Source of the DNA: an uncultured Acidobacteriaceae bacterium
GTDB lineage: Bacteria; Acidobacteriota; Terriglobia; Terriglobales; Acidobacteriaceae
Assembly (NCBI GenBank): GCA_903849645.1
Contig: CAINJJ010000041.1
Location: forward strand, 62,001 to 126,000
Length of the DNA: 64,000 bases
Direction: 5' to 3'
Both the position numbers and the translations under genes were made by a program. Each line of letters starts with the position of its first letter. The stretch's first letter is position 1. Below, in pieces: positions 19,275 through 28,272 of the stretch. The notes below the pieces were generated by a model. It was not told the origin of the DNA. It saw only the letters and a list, made by a program, of their open reading frames with translations, and ran no database searches.

Positions 19275-20615
19275 TCAATGCGCCTCAGCCTGCACCGGTT
19301 TTGGTGAAAAGAGCTCCAGGTTCTCCCCCTTCCACACCATCGCGGAGTGGATGCGGTTGTAGCCGCTGGGGTGGTCAAAGAAGATCCACTCCTCCACCGG
19401 CCCCGGCCGCATCTTGCGATACTCAGCCAGGTGAATCGCCGCCTGCGCGAATCCGTCCGGCTGCCGGGCCGCATTCAGGCCAAACATGTCGGCCTCCTTC
19501 TCCTGTGTGCGGACCTGGGTGTTCATCACCGGCGTGAGCACGAAAAAGAAGATGCCGCCGAGCAGAAAGACCAGCGGCAGCACCGCCGGGTCAGTGATGC
19601 CACGGATGCCCCAATGTGTTCCCCACCGCGCCAGGGTCCAGCTCAGCGCCCAGCGCAAGCCGGCAAAGAAGATCACCGTGACCGCCGAGATGAACAGGAT
19701 CGACTTGGGAATGTGGTTCATCACGTAGTGGCCCATCTCGTGGCCCATGACTGCCTGAATCTCCTCCGGGGACCCGCGCCGCAGCAGGTTGTCGTTGAGC
19801 GTGATGCGCATGGTGCTGGCAAACCCACTTACGTTGGCGCTCATGCGCGTGGTCTGTCGGCTGGCGTCAATCTGGTACACGTCATTGGTCGGAATCCCGT
19901 TGGCATGCGCCATGCGCAGGATGGGCCCCGTGATCCTGGGGTCGTTCAGCCGCGTGATCTTGTTGAAGATGGGCTGCAGGTATACGGGACCGATGGCGAT
20001 GGCCACCACCGTCATGAAGATGGCGCCCAGCGCGCCCCAGATCCACCAGCTCTGGCGCCTCTTGCGCACAATGGCCAGCAGCAACAGGGTGGCGATGGCG
20101 CCCATGAGCAGGTTGATCAGCAGAGCCTTGCCTTCGTCGCCCATCCAGGGGCCAAAGCTCTGCGTGGCCAGCCCATATTTGTGTTCGCGCACATAGTTCT
20201 CATAGAACTCCAGCGGGAAGCCCAGCACCGTGACCGCCAGCAGGTATTGCACCCAGTAGAGCGCGTCCCGCAGCCAGGTGAAGCGCGTTACGCGCTCGGC
20301 CAGGTCGCGCATCTTCGCCGACCAGCGCAGGTTCAGCAGCAGCAGTGAAACCGCCGAGGCATACAGAAAGTCCCACAGAATCAGCCAGTAGCCGCCCTCA
20401 AAGTAGGCGTCCGAGCGCGCCTTCGCCGCGGCAGGGATCAGAGAGAGATAGGCCTCCGTGGCCGCATCGGCGTCAAAATGCGCCGAAGGTTGCGCCGCGG
20501 CGGGAACCTGTGTGATGTCGGCCGTTGGCTGAATGGCGGGTTGGGCCGCGGCCGACCCCAGGGCGAGAGCGGCAAACAGAATGGGGAGGGCAATCCCCTT
20601 TGCAAACCTGAACAT
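19275..20615 (-). CDS. M48 family (Ste24/CAAX prenyl protease-like) metallopeptidase
   Basis: This is an integral-membrane zinc endopeptidase of 446 residues. It has a signal-like N-terminus (to about residue 25), several membrane helices, the HEMGH zinc motif at 292-296 and a downstream EKEAD motif giving the third zinc ligand. The region IDASRQTTRMSANVSGF is characteristic of the Ste24/M48A group. The ATG at 20615 has GAGG seven bases upstream. Longer readings run into the opposite-strand thrS. Bacterial members are thought to process or degrade membrane proteins, but no substrate is suggested by context. It is divergent from thrS, sharing a promoter region of about 190 bases. Confidence 0.9.
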   Translation of the reverse strand: MFRFAKGIALPILFAALALGSAAAQPAIQPTADITQVPAAAQPSAHFDADAATEAYLSLIPAAAKARSDAYFEGGYWLILWDFLYASAVSLLLLNLRWSAKMRDLAERVTRFTWLRDALYWVQYLLAVTVLGFPLEFYENYVREHKYGLATQSFGPWMGDEGKALLINLLMGAIATLLLLAIVRKRRQSWWIWGALGAIFMTVVAIAIGPVYLQPIFNKITRLNDPRITGPILRMAHANGIPTNDVYQIDASRQTTRMSANVSGFASTMRITLNDNLLRRGSPEEIQAVMGHEMGHYVMNHIPKSILFISAVTVIFFAGLRWALSWTLARWGTHWGIRGITDPAVLPLVFLLGGIFFFVLTPVMNTQVRTQEKEADMFGLNAARQPDGFAQAAIHLAEYRKMRPGPVEEWIFFDHPSGYNRIHSAMVWKGENLELFSPKPVQAEAH

Positions 20616-20804
20616 CGTCGTACCTCGGGATGAGATGAGAGTCTCTGCGCCTTCGCAGACTGCAACTTGGGGAGAGGGGGTTGAGGCCAAATTGGCCGCC
20701 CGGAGGAAGTTACGCAGTCCGCCGGCGTGCGGTTCCGGTATATCCTGAACTGTTGCCGCCCATCCGCAAATCGAGGCGGCCGGAAACCCAGGAACCCTTT
20801 TCCT

Positions 20805-22841
20805 ATGAGCTCGCAGACCATCTCTGTACACCTGCCCGATGGGGCCATCCGCGAAGTGCCCGTCGGCACCACGCCTCTTGAGATCGCCAACTCCATCTCC
20901 CCCCGCCTTGCCGCGGTTTCTGTGGTGGCCCGCCTCACGCCGCTCAGCGTCGCCGTCGCAGCGGAGGACTCGACCGTGGAGCAGCCAACCGAGGCCGCCA
21001 TGTACTCCGCGGAAGACGCCGCGGCGCCGCGCCTCGTGGACCTGGCGACCCCTCTGAACGCCGACACGCGCCTGGAGCTGGTGACAGAAAAGGACCCCGA
21101 GGCCCTCAAGGTGGTGCGCCACTCGGCGGCCCACGTCATGGCGACGGCGGTGCTGGAGCTCTTCCCTGAGACCAAGCTCGGTCACGGTCCGGCGACGGAC
21201 TCCGGCTTCTTTTACGACTTCTTCCGCGAGAAGCCCTTTACACCGGAGGACCTGGCGCTCATCGAGGCCAAAATGGCCGAGGTGGTGGCCCGCAACGAGC
21301 CATTCCTCCGTGTGCTTGAGCCCCGTGAGCAGGCGCTGGCCGAGTTTGACCGCGACGGCGACTTCATGAAGACGCACTTCGTCACCAAGTTCACCGAGCC
21401 CGGCGCCGCAGTCAGCTTTTATCGCAACGGCAGCTTTGTGGACTTCTGCCGCGGGCCGCACGTGCCGTCGACAGGCCGCGTGAAGGCGGTCAAGCTGACC
21501 GCGCTGGCAGGCGCCTATTGGCTGGGGGACGAGAAAAATCCCCAGTTGCAGCGCATTCACGGCACGGCGTTTTTCTCGCAGAAGGACCTGGACGCCCACT
21601 TTGCCCGGCTGGAAGAGGCGGCCAAGCGCGACCATCGCGTACTGGGCAAGCAACTGGACCTATTCAGCATTCAGGAGCTGGCCGGCCCTGGGCTGGTCTT
21701 CTGGCATCCCAAAGGCGGCATCGTCCGCAAGGTGATGGAAGACTGGATGCGCGACGAGTGCCTGCGCCGCGGCTACTTGATGGTCTTCACGCCGCACGTG
21801 ATGCGACGCGAACTGTGGAAGGTCAGCGGCCACGAGGGCCACTACGCCGGAAACATGTACTCGCCCATGGAACTGGACGACGCCGAGTACCGGCTCAAGC
21901 CGATGAACTGCCCTGGGCACATTCTCATCTACAAGAGCTCGCCGCGCAGCTACCGCGACCTGCCGCAGCGCTATGCCGAGCTGGGCAACGTGTACCGCTA
22001 CGAGCGCTCGGGCACCATGCACGGCCTGTTGCGCGTGCGCGGCTTTACCCAGGACGACGCGCACATCTTCTGCACGCCGGGCCAGATTGAAGACGAAGTG
22101 GTGGCCTGCATCGACTTTGCCGAGGCGGTGCTCAAGACCTTCGGCTTCTCCGAGTTCAAGGTCGAGCTCTCCACCTGGGACCCCAACGACCGCGCCAAGT
22201 ACGCCGGCTCCGACGAGAACTGGGCGCTCGCCGTCAACGGCCTCAAGCACGCTCTGGATCGCAAGGGTATCGCCTACAAGGTCATCCCCGGCGAAGCCGC
22301 GTTCTACGGACCCAAGATCGACGTGAAACTGGTCGATGTGCTGGGCCGCCTGTGGCAGCTCTCCACCGTGCAGTTCGACTTCACGCTCCCGGCGCGCTTC
22401 GAACTCGAATACGTGGGCGAGGACGGCGAGCGGCATCAGCCGGTGATGGTGCACCGCGCGCTCTTCGGCTCGGTCGAGCGATTCTTCGGCGTGCTGATTG
22501 AGCACTATGCCGGAGCGTTTCCGCTGTGGCTTTCTCCGGTGCAGATCGGCCTGGTGCCCATCAGCGAACGCCACGCTTCCTACGCCGCAAAGGTGGAAGC
22601 TGAACTCAAGACCGCCGGCTTCCGCGTGGAAACCGATGCCCGCAACGAAAAGATGAACGCCAAGATTCGCGACTTCGCCAACCAGAAGACGCCCTACATC
22701 CTTGTCTTCGGCGACAAGGAAGAAGCGGCAGGGACGGTGAGCGTGCGCACACGCGGCAAGGGCGATCAGGGATCCATTCCGTTGGCCGATTTCATCGCCA
22801 AGGCCAGGGAACTCGCCTCAACCCAGTCGATGGAACTGTGA
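20805..22841 (+). CDS. thrS: threonine--tRNA ligase
   Basis: It charges tRNA-Thr with threonine. The 678-residue protein has an N-terminal TGS domain (TISVHLPDGAIREVPVG), an editing domain with HSAAH at 106-110, the class II catalytic core with motif 2 (YRYERSGTMHGLLRVRGFTQDD) and motif 3 (VMVHRALFGSVERFFG), and a C-terminal anticodon-binding domain. Relative to my memory of E. coli ThrRS there is an extra segment of about 30 residues between the TGS and editing domains, rich in Ala/Glu. The ATG at 20805 gives the standard N-terminus, and its ribosome site is weak. Confidence 0.97.
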   Translation: MSSQTISVHLPDGAIREVPVGTTPLEIANSISPRLAAVSVVARLTPLSVAVAAEDSTVEQPTEAAMYSAEDAAAPRLVDLATPLNADTRLELVTEKDPEALKVVRHSAAHVMATAVLELFPETKLGHGPATDSGFFYDFFREKPFTPEDLALIEAKMAEVVARNEPFLRVLEPREQALAEFDRDGDFMKTHFVTKFTEPGAAVSFYRNGSFVDFCRGPHVPSTGRVKAVKLTALAGAYWLGDEKNPQLQRIHGTAFFSQKDLDAHFARLEEAAKRDHRVLGKQLDLFSIQELAGPGLVFWHPKGGIVRKVMEDWMRDECLRRGYLMVFTPHVMRRELWKVSGHEGHYAGNMYSPMELDDAEYRLKPMNCPGHILIYKSSPRSYRDLPQRYAELGNVYRYERSGTMHGLLRVRGFTQDDAHIFCTPGQIEDEVVACIDFAEAVLKTFGFSEFKVELSTWDPNDRAKYAGSDENWALAVNGLKHALDRKGIAYKVIPGEAAFYGPKIDVKLVDVLGRLWQLSTVQFDFTLPARFELEYVGEDGERHQPVMVHRALFGSVERFFGVLIEHYAGAFPLWLSPVQIGLVPISERHASYAAKVEAELKTAGFRVETDARNEKMNAKIRDFANQKTPYILVFGDKEEAAGTVSVRTRGKGDQGSIPLADFIAKARELASTQSMEL

Positions 22842-22996
22842 GAACTGGAAAGTGACTGTATGTGTTTCCAATTTCCATTGAAAAGACGGTTCCTGGGCCG
22901 CAAATGAAGGCTCGGTTGCGGTCGTGGCGTAGGATGGGGCCTTTAGATAGCCAGATGGACTTTCGCATAAGAAAAGGAATGAAAGGTGGACTGACA

Positions 22997-23386
22997 ATGG
23001 ATCTGCTCCCCGGTTCCTGCTGGGGAACAAATTCGCGAGAAACTGCTGTCAATATTCGAGAGGCAGCATTTTATTATCTTGAATGGGCCATCCTAAAAAG
23101 ATGCCTGGCCTACTGCCCGGATTCACACTACGGCGCAACCGTGACTCCCCGCGAAGAGTGGATGGAGATTCTTGCAGAGTGGAATTCTCTCAAGGAAAGG
23201 CTTTTCAAAGCCGCCATTCCAATCCAGATGTGGATGCCCACGAGGATTCCTTTGGATGCCAAAATCACATTTCTCACGGAATTTCCCCGCAACCGGAAAT
23301 TCCTGATTTGTTTGATCGAACAGATCTCCGAATGGGTTAGGGACACCTTGGCTGACTGGGAGGAAATCTCCATGTGTGGTATCTAG
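22997..23386 (+). CDS. orphan hypothetical protein of lower GC content
   Basis: This 129-residue protein is rich in Trp, Leu and charged residues (NIREAAFYYLEWAILKRCL, REEWMEILAEWNSLKERLF), with no signal peptide and a mostly helical look. The ATG at 22997 is chosen because AGGTGG sits seven bases upstream. An ATG at 22979 has its purine run too close. Its base composition is clearly lower in GC than both neighbours, suggesting recent transfer. Small, acidic, helical, lone proteins like this are often immunity proteins of contact-dependent toxins, but no toxin gene is nearby, so that is only a possibility. Confidence 0.6.
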   Translation: MDLLPGSCWGTNSRETAVNIREAAFYYLEWAILKRCLAYCPDSHYGATVTPREEWMEILAEWNSLKERLFKAAIPIQMWMPTRIPLDAKITFLTEFPRNRKFLICLIEQISEWVRDTLADWEEISMCGI

Positions 23387-23477
23387 CAGAGTTGGGCTTT
23401 TGTCGAATGGGCGATCTGGTAGTTGAGCTTATCCACAGTTTCACCGCACTTTGACTGCAACCGCCTGGAGAGCGCTC

Positions 23478-24368
23478 ATGAAACCTCGCATTCTGATCGT
23501 TGGTTCGTCGGGTCAATTGGGGATCGAACTGGTCAAGGCATTATCAGCCGAGTCCGATTTGATGACTCTCTCCCGCCGGGAGGCCGACCTCACGAACACA
23601 GTGGCTCTTCGCTCCGCGGTGCGTGACCTCCAGCCGCAATTCATTGTGAATGCCGCGGCCTACACAGCCGTGGACCGCGCTGAAAGCGAGCCTGATCTGG
23701 CTCATGCCGTAAACGCAGTCGCTCCCAGGGCGCTCGCGGAAGTGGCGCTTGAACTCGGCGCATGGCTGATCCACTTCTCCACCGACTATGTCTTTGACGG
23801 CTCCGGGACGGCGCCCTGGAAAGAGACCGACTCGCCCCATCCCCTCAGCGTCTACGGGAGGACCAAGCTGGAGGGAGAGCTCGCCGTGGCGGCCACGGGC
23901 TGCCGCCATTTGATCTTCCGCACCAGTTGGGTCTACTCGGCGCACAGCAACAACTTTTTGCGCACCATGCTGCGCCTGGCCGCGCAACGGCCGCGGCTCA
24001 GCGTCGTGAACGACCAGATTGGCGCGCCCACCAGCGCGGGAGAGTTGGCAAGAGCGACTCAGCGCGTGCTGACCAGGATCGATCAGCCGTCGGCGCACGA
24101 GCCGGAGTCCGGGGTCTACCACATGACCTGCGCAGGTTCGACCAGTTGGTTTGGATTTGCCGAGGCGATCTTCAAGCGGTTTGCAGGCATGGTACCGACG
24201 CCGGAGCTTGTGCCGATTCCATCAGAGCAATATCCGACGCCAGCGGCGCGGCCGCGCAACTCGGTTCTCGACGGAGAGAAGCTGCAGCGCCTGTTGGGCG
24301 TGCGATTGCCTGCATGGGAAGACGCTCTGGATCAAGTGCTTGCAGAGCTGCGCAGCACCGGCCTGTAG
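23478..24368 (+). CDS. rfbD: dTDP-4-dehydrorhamnose reductase
   Basis: It makes dTDP-L-rhamnose for cell-surface polysaccharide, using NAD(P)H. The 296-residue protein starts with the nucleotide-binding fold ILIVGSSGQLGIELV, has FSTDYVFDGSG and the catalytic YGRTKLEGE (YxxxK) motif, and VNDQIGAPTSAGELA as in RmlD. The ATG at 23478 has GGAGAG a few bases upstream. The rest of the dTDP-rhamnose pathway (rmlA, B, C) is not in the window, so this is an isolated pathway gene. It is convergent with the ROK regulator. Confidence 0.93.
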   Translation: MKPRILIVGSSGQLGIELVKALSAESDLMTLSRREADLTNTVALRSAVRDLQPQFIVNAAAYTAVDRAESEPDLAHAVNAVAPRALAEVALELGAWLIHFSTDYVFDGSGTAPWKETDSPHPLSVYGRTKLEGELAVAATGCRHLIFRTSWVYSAHSNNFLRTMLRLAAQRPRLSVVNDQIGAPTSAGELARATQRVLTRIDQPSAHEPESGVYHMTCAGSTSWFGFAEAIFKRFAGMVPTPELVPIPSEQYPTPAARPRNSVLDGEKLQRLLGVRLPAWEDALDQVLAELRSTGL

Positions 24369-24384
24369 GACGCGGCGCTGCCGG

Positions 24385-25545
24385 CTATGGAAGGCGTTCG
24401 TTCATGATCAGCGCAACCGCGCTGCTGAGGCGCGCCAGGTTGCCTTCATGAGCGGCTCGGACAGCCGGAACTCTCACCAGCGGGTAGCGGCGCATCTCGT
24501 CAAACATGGCCGGATAAGCAACAGCCCACAGCGCGGTAATGTCTCCCACCACCACAATCTCGCTTGGCGCGAGCGCGGACGCGATCATGTGCATGCCCCG
24601 CCCAAGCGCCCTGCACATCGTGCGCAGAGCCTCGATGGCTGCGTCGTCCCCCGACTCCGCCAGTTGCAGCAGCGCATCAAAGGAGGGCACGGCGCGCTGC
24701 GTGCGCTCGGCGTAGTACCTCATGCCGGCGCGATTGGAGGCGACCGTCTCCCAGCATCCCCTGCTTCCGCAGCCGCACGGCAATCCGGCAGGGTCCAACT
24801 GCACATGGCCAAACTCGCCCGCCGCCCCGCCCTCGCCGCGCAGCAGACTGCCATTGGCGAAGATCCCCGTGCCGATGCCCTCGGAGACATTGACCACCAC
24901 CAGGTTGCTCATGCCGTTGCTGTAACCAAACCACACTTCGGAGAGGGCGCATGCGTTGGCCACATTATCCACAACCACGGGCAGCCCCGTGGCCTGCTCG
25001 ACCTTCGACTTGAGACGCCCGATGGGCCATTCGACGTTTGGAGCGAAGACGGCCCCGCGCAGGCTCGGATTGAATCGGCCCGGAAGGCTGATGCCGATGC
25101 CTTCGAAACACCTGTCGCTGTGCGCGCCAATCATCCTGCTGATTCCGTCGAGAATGGCTCCGATCACTTTTTGCGGATTCTCGGGAAGGATGATCCTGTC
25201 CTGGGCAATGATCTTGCCGCCGAGGTCGGTCACGGCGAGCGTGGTTTGCGCGGGATGGATGTCGAGCGCCAGCACGCCCCTCTGTCCGTTGAGGTTGAGG
25301 AAGGTGGGCTTTCTGCCCCTGGGAATCTGCCCGGTGGACCCCTCGACGATCCAGCTTTCGGCGAGCAACTCCTCCACGATCAGTGAAACCGTGCTCCTCT
25401 GCAACCCGGAAGCGCGCGCCAGATCAGCTCGCGAAATGGGTTGCTTGATGCGAATCTGATTGAAGATGAGACTGCGATTGATCTGCCTCGCGATTCGATT
25501 CGACGCATTCAGCTTGTCTTTCATGAAGAAACGCGGCGTCGGCAT
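24385..25545 (-). CDS. ROK family transcriptional regulator
   Basis: This is a NagC/XylR-type sugar-responsive repressor of 386 residues. It has an N-terminal winged helix (LIFNQIRIKQPISRADLARASGLQRSTVSLIVEELL), then a ROK sugar-kinase-like effector domain (VLALDIHPAQTTLAV) with the zinc motif GCGSRGCWE. The ATG at 25545 is preferred. Purine-rich AGAGGTGAAAG lies upstream, and a later ATG at 25524 lacks any site. It is the last gene of the minus-strand uronate locus, which makes it the natural candidate to bind the palindromic half-sites at the head of that locus (inference). Confidence 0.92.
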   Translation of the reverse strand: MPTPRFFMKDKLNASNRIARQINRSLIFNQIRIKQPISRADLARASGLQRSTVSLIVEELLAESWIVEGSTGQIPRGRKPTFLNLNGQRGVLALDIHPAQTTLAVTDLGGKIIAQDRIILPENPQKVIGAILDGISRMIGAHSDRCFEGIGISLPGRFNPSLRGAVFAPNVEWPIGRLKSKVEQATGLPVVVDNVANACALSEVWFGYSNGMSNLVVVNVSEGIGTGIFANGSLLRGEGGAAGEFGHVQLDPAGLPCGCGSRGCWETVASNRAGMRYYAERTQRAVPSFDALLQLAESGDDAAIEALRTMCRALGRGMHMIASALAPSEIVVVGDITALWAVAYPAMFDEMRRYPLVRVPAVRAAHEGNLARLSSAVALIMNERLP

Positions 25546-25761
25546 TGGCGGTCTTTCACCTCTGACCTGACCGTTGGCTGGTTTGCCGAGGGTCAGATCG
25601 AATTGCAAGCGTCAGGCCGGGCGATCAAGCCTGAATGGTTGGGGATGCAGTCATTTTCGCAGACTGGCGCGGCCTGACAAGCAAGAGCGTTGGTGGCCGG
25701 ACCCGCCTCACCCCGAAGATATGTCGAGATCCGCCGTCTATTCAACTACTGCACAACTTCC

Positions 25762-27153
25762 TTACAGCCGGTAGGCTTTCTTCACCAGCCCATAGGTCAG
25801 CTCGTGTGCAACTTCAAGCGCTTCATCCTCTCCGATGCGGTGCTCGGCGACCATGCGCGCCAGGAAGGCGCAGTCGATGCGGCGAGCCACATCGTGCCGC
25901 GCTGGAATCGAAAGAAAGGCGCGTGTGTCGTCGTTGAATCCCACAGTGTTGTAGAAGCCGGCTGTTTCCGTCGCCTGCTCGCGGAAGCGCATCATCCCCT
26001 CCGGGCTGTCATGGAACCACCAGGAGGGCCCGAGGCGCAGGCAGGGATAGTGCCCGGCGAGCGGCGCCAACTCACGGCTGTAGGTTGACTCGTCCAGCGT
26101 AAACAAGATGATGGTGAGTGCGCTCTCGTTGCCGAATCGATTGAGCAGCGGGCGCAGCGCGTCCACGTAATTTGTGGGCCTTGGAATGTCGGCCCCCATG
26201 TCGCGCCCGTAACGCTCAAAGAGATCCTGGTTATGATTCCGCACGCTGCCGGGGTGGATCTGCATGACGAGGCCGTCTTCAAGGCTCATCCGCGCCATCT
26301 CGGTGAGCATCTGCGCGCGGAAAAGCTCGCTGGCCGCCGCATCGGCAGCGCCTCCGCGGACTTTTTCAAACAGTGCCGCCGGCTCGGAGCCGGGAAGATC
26401 CGCGGTCTGCGCGGTTGGGTGGCCATGATCGGTCGCCGTGCCGCCGAGATCGCGGAAACGAATGCGCGCCATCCTCAAGGCGTTCAGGTACCCGCTCCAC
26501 GAGGCGGTATCTTCTCCGGTCTGCCGGCCCAACTCTTCAACCGCCGCGGCAAATCCCTGGAACTCCGGATCAACGACGGGGTCGGGACGGAAGGTTGGCA
26601 CAATGCGCCCCTTCCAGCCGGAGTCTCGAAGGGCAATATGATCCGCGAGAGAATCGAGCGGTGAATCGGTCGTGGCAAGCACCTCCAGATTGAACCGCTC
26701 ATAGAGGGTGCGCGGCAGAAACTCCGGGGCAAGCAGCTTCTCCGAGATCATGTCGAAATAGGAATCGGCTGTCTTCTCTGACAGGCGCTCCTCCATGCCG
26801 AAGAGTTCCTGAAATGAGTAGTCGAGCCACATCCGTGTCGGCGTGCCGCGAAAGAGATGGTAGTGACCGGCGAAGGTGCGCCACACCTCGCGTGGATCCT
26901 TCAGCTCCGGCTTTCCAATCTCAAGCTCATCGAGCGTAATGCCCTGGCTGTAAAGCATGCGATAGACGTAGTGGTCGGGCTGCACAAACAGCTTTGCCGG
27001 GTCTGGAAAGGGCTCGTTGCGCACGAACCATGCAGCTTGCGTATGTCCGTGAGGACTGACAACGGGCAGGTTTCGAATGGACTCGTGGAGCAATCGAGCG
27101 ATCTTGCGTGTATCCGGGTCAGCCGGAAATAGCCGGTCTTCATGGAGAAGCAT
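25762..27153 (-). CDS. uxaC: uronate isomerase
   Basis: It interconverts D-glucuronate/D-galacturonate with fructuronate/tagaturonate, the first step of uronate catabolism. The 463-residue protein has the metal-binding HxH near the N-terminus (VVSPHGHTQ), a C-terminal FNDDTRAFLSIPARHDVARR typical of UxaC, and WWFHDSPEGM. It belongs to the amidohydrolase fold. The N-terminal motif differs from the usual CHL of enterobacterial UxaC, placing it in a divergent subfamily. It lies between a Tat-exported isomerase gene and the ROK regulator and defines the likely role of the locus. No dehydratases (uxaA/uxuA) follow in the window. Confidence 0.92.
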   Translation of the reverse strand: MLLHEDRLFPADPDTRKIARLLHESIRNLPVVSPHGHTQAAWFVRNEPFPDPAKLFVQPDHYVYRMLYSQGITLDELEIGKPELKDPREVWRTFAGHYHLFRGTPTRMWLDYSFQELFGMEERLSEKTADSYFDMISEKLLAPEFLPRTLYERFNLEVLATTDSPLDSLADHIALRDSGWKGRIVPTFRPDPVVDPEFQGFAAAVEELGRQTGEDTASWSGYLNALRMARIRFRDLGGTATDHGHPTAQTADLPGSEPAALFEKVRGGAADAAASELFRAQMLTEMARMSLEDGLVMQIHPGSVRNHNQDLFERYGRDMGADIPRPTNYVDALRPLLNRFGNESALTIILFTLDESTYSRELAPLAGHYPCLRLGPSWWFHDSPEGMMRFREQATETAGFYNTVGFNDDTRAFLSIPARHDVARRIDCAFLARMVAEHRIGEDEALEVAHELTYGLVKKAYRL

Positions 27154-27249
27154 ATCTTTGGGCCCTTGTCCTGTCGGTTCCTGGCAGTGCGCTTTCAGCT
27201 TGTACTGCCAGGCAATAGAGTGCGTATGCGGCTAGCGGAAAGCCTGTTC

Positions 27250-28125
27250 TTACGCGTGTGTCAGGTAGCCCATCCCCGCAAGCACTCCGCGCATATACGC
27301 CACGCTGGCGATGACGCCGGGCATCGGCTCGTCGGCATGGATCTCGTACTCGAGATCCACATAGCCTTTGTACTTTGTTGCGACAAGGGCTTCGAATATC
27401 TCCCGGACCGGCATCAGCCCTTCGCCGACCGCGACCTGGCTCTCTTTGGCCTGGAAGCTCGTCAGGTCCTTGATGTGAACGTTGAAGAGCCGCGGGCCCA
27501 CTGCGTGAATGGCCTTGACGACATCCGTGCCCGCGCGCACGGTGTGGCCCACGTCGATGCAGCAGCCAATGCGCGGGTCCATCTTCTTGATCGCTTCCAG
27601 CACATCCAGCGGCGAGGGAAACAGCTTGTCCTCAGGTCCGTGATTGTGGATGGCGATGCGGATGTCGTACTCTTTTGCGAACTTCTCGATGCGGGGCAAG
27701 GTCTCCGGCGTCGGGTCGCCCGCGACGATCACTGCGATGCCCGCGCGCTTGCAATATTCGAACTTGCCGCGAATCTCTGCTTCGTCGTCCTTGGCAAAGT
27801 AGATGGCGCCCGCGGCGTGAAGCGAGATGCCTGCCGCCGCGTAATCCTGCGAGGCCTTCGTTTCTTCCGCGGGGTCGGCGGGAAGATGATCCTTGATGTC
27901 CTTGGCATTCACCGAGTTGATGTTGACCTGCTTGAGAAAACCAATCATCTGGGCGCGGCTAAAGTTGCGAAAGGTATAGCTGGCCACTCCCAGTTGGATT
28001 GGGGAAGGCTTGCCGGAGGCCTGCGAGGCCTCGGCGAAGGAGGGTGTGGCATTGGTTGCGGCACACGCGGCGGCAATGATTGCGCCCGATTGCATGAAGT
28101 TGCGACGTGAGAACGACTGCGCCAT
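27250..28125 (-). CDS. Tat-exported sugar phosphate isomerase/epimerase-like TIM barrel
   Basis: This is a xylose-isomerase-like TIM barrel protein of 291 residues with a twin-arginine signal (FSRRNFMQSG, then a hydrophobic Ala-rich stretch to about residue 32). Conserved metal-site segments are visible (IAIHNHGPEDK, GCCIDVGHTVRAG, NVHIKDL, and YVDLEYE near the end). The start at 28125 has GAGGAG nine bases upstream. The exported location suggests it acts on sugars brought into the periplasm by the TonB receptor of the same locus. The exact reaction is unknown. Relatives are annotated as hydroxypyruvate isomerases or 3-keto-sugar enzymes. Confidence 0.85.
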   Translation of the reverse strand: MAQSFSRRNFMQSGAIIAAACAATNATPSFAEASQASGKPSPIQLGVASYTFRNFSRAQMIGFLKQVNINSVNAKDIKDHLPADPAEETKASQDYAAAGISLHAAGAIYFAKDDEAEIRGKFEYCKRAGIAVIVAGDPTPETLPRIEKFAKEYDIRIAIHNHGPEDKLFPSPLDVLEAIKKMDPRIGCCIDVGHTVRAGTDVVKAIHAVGPRLFNVHIKDLTSFQAKESQVAVGEGLMPVREIFEALVATKYKGYVDLEYEIHADEPMPGVIASVAYMRGVLAGMGYLTHA

Positions 28126-28272
28126 GATGGAGGACTCCTCTTTGTTGAATTGAAGCATCGGCTCCTGCTGCAGAGCCTCTCGGCAACCCGAAACGAATGT
28201 TGTCTGGCGGGCTGCAATTGAGTGAGAGCCGGGCAGGGGGAATTGCTTTTTCCCTGCCCGAATCCCATCCAT

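Noticed and set aside
20616..21653. N-terminal extension of the M48 protease over thrS
   Set aside because: The extension is a shadow of thrS, and a signal-like start with a good ribosome site exists at 20615.
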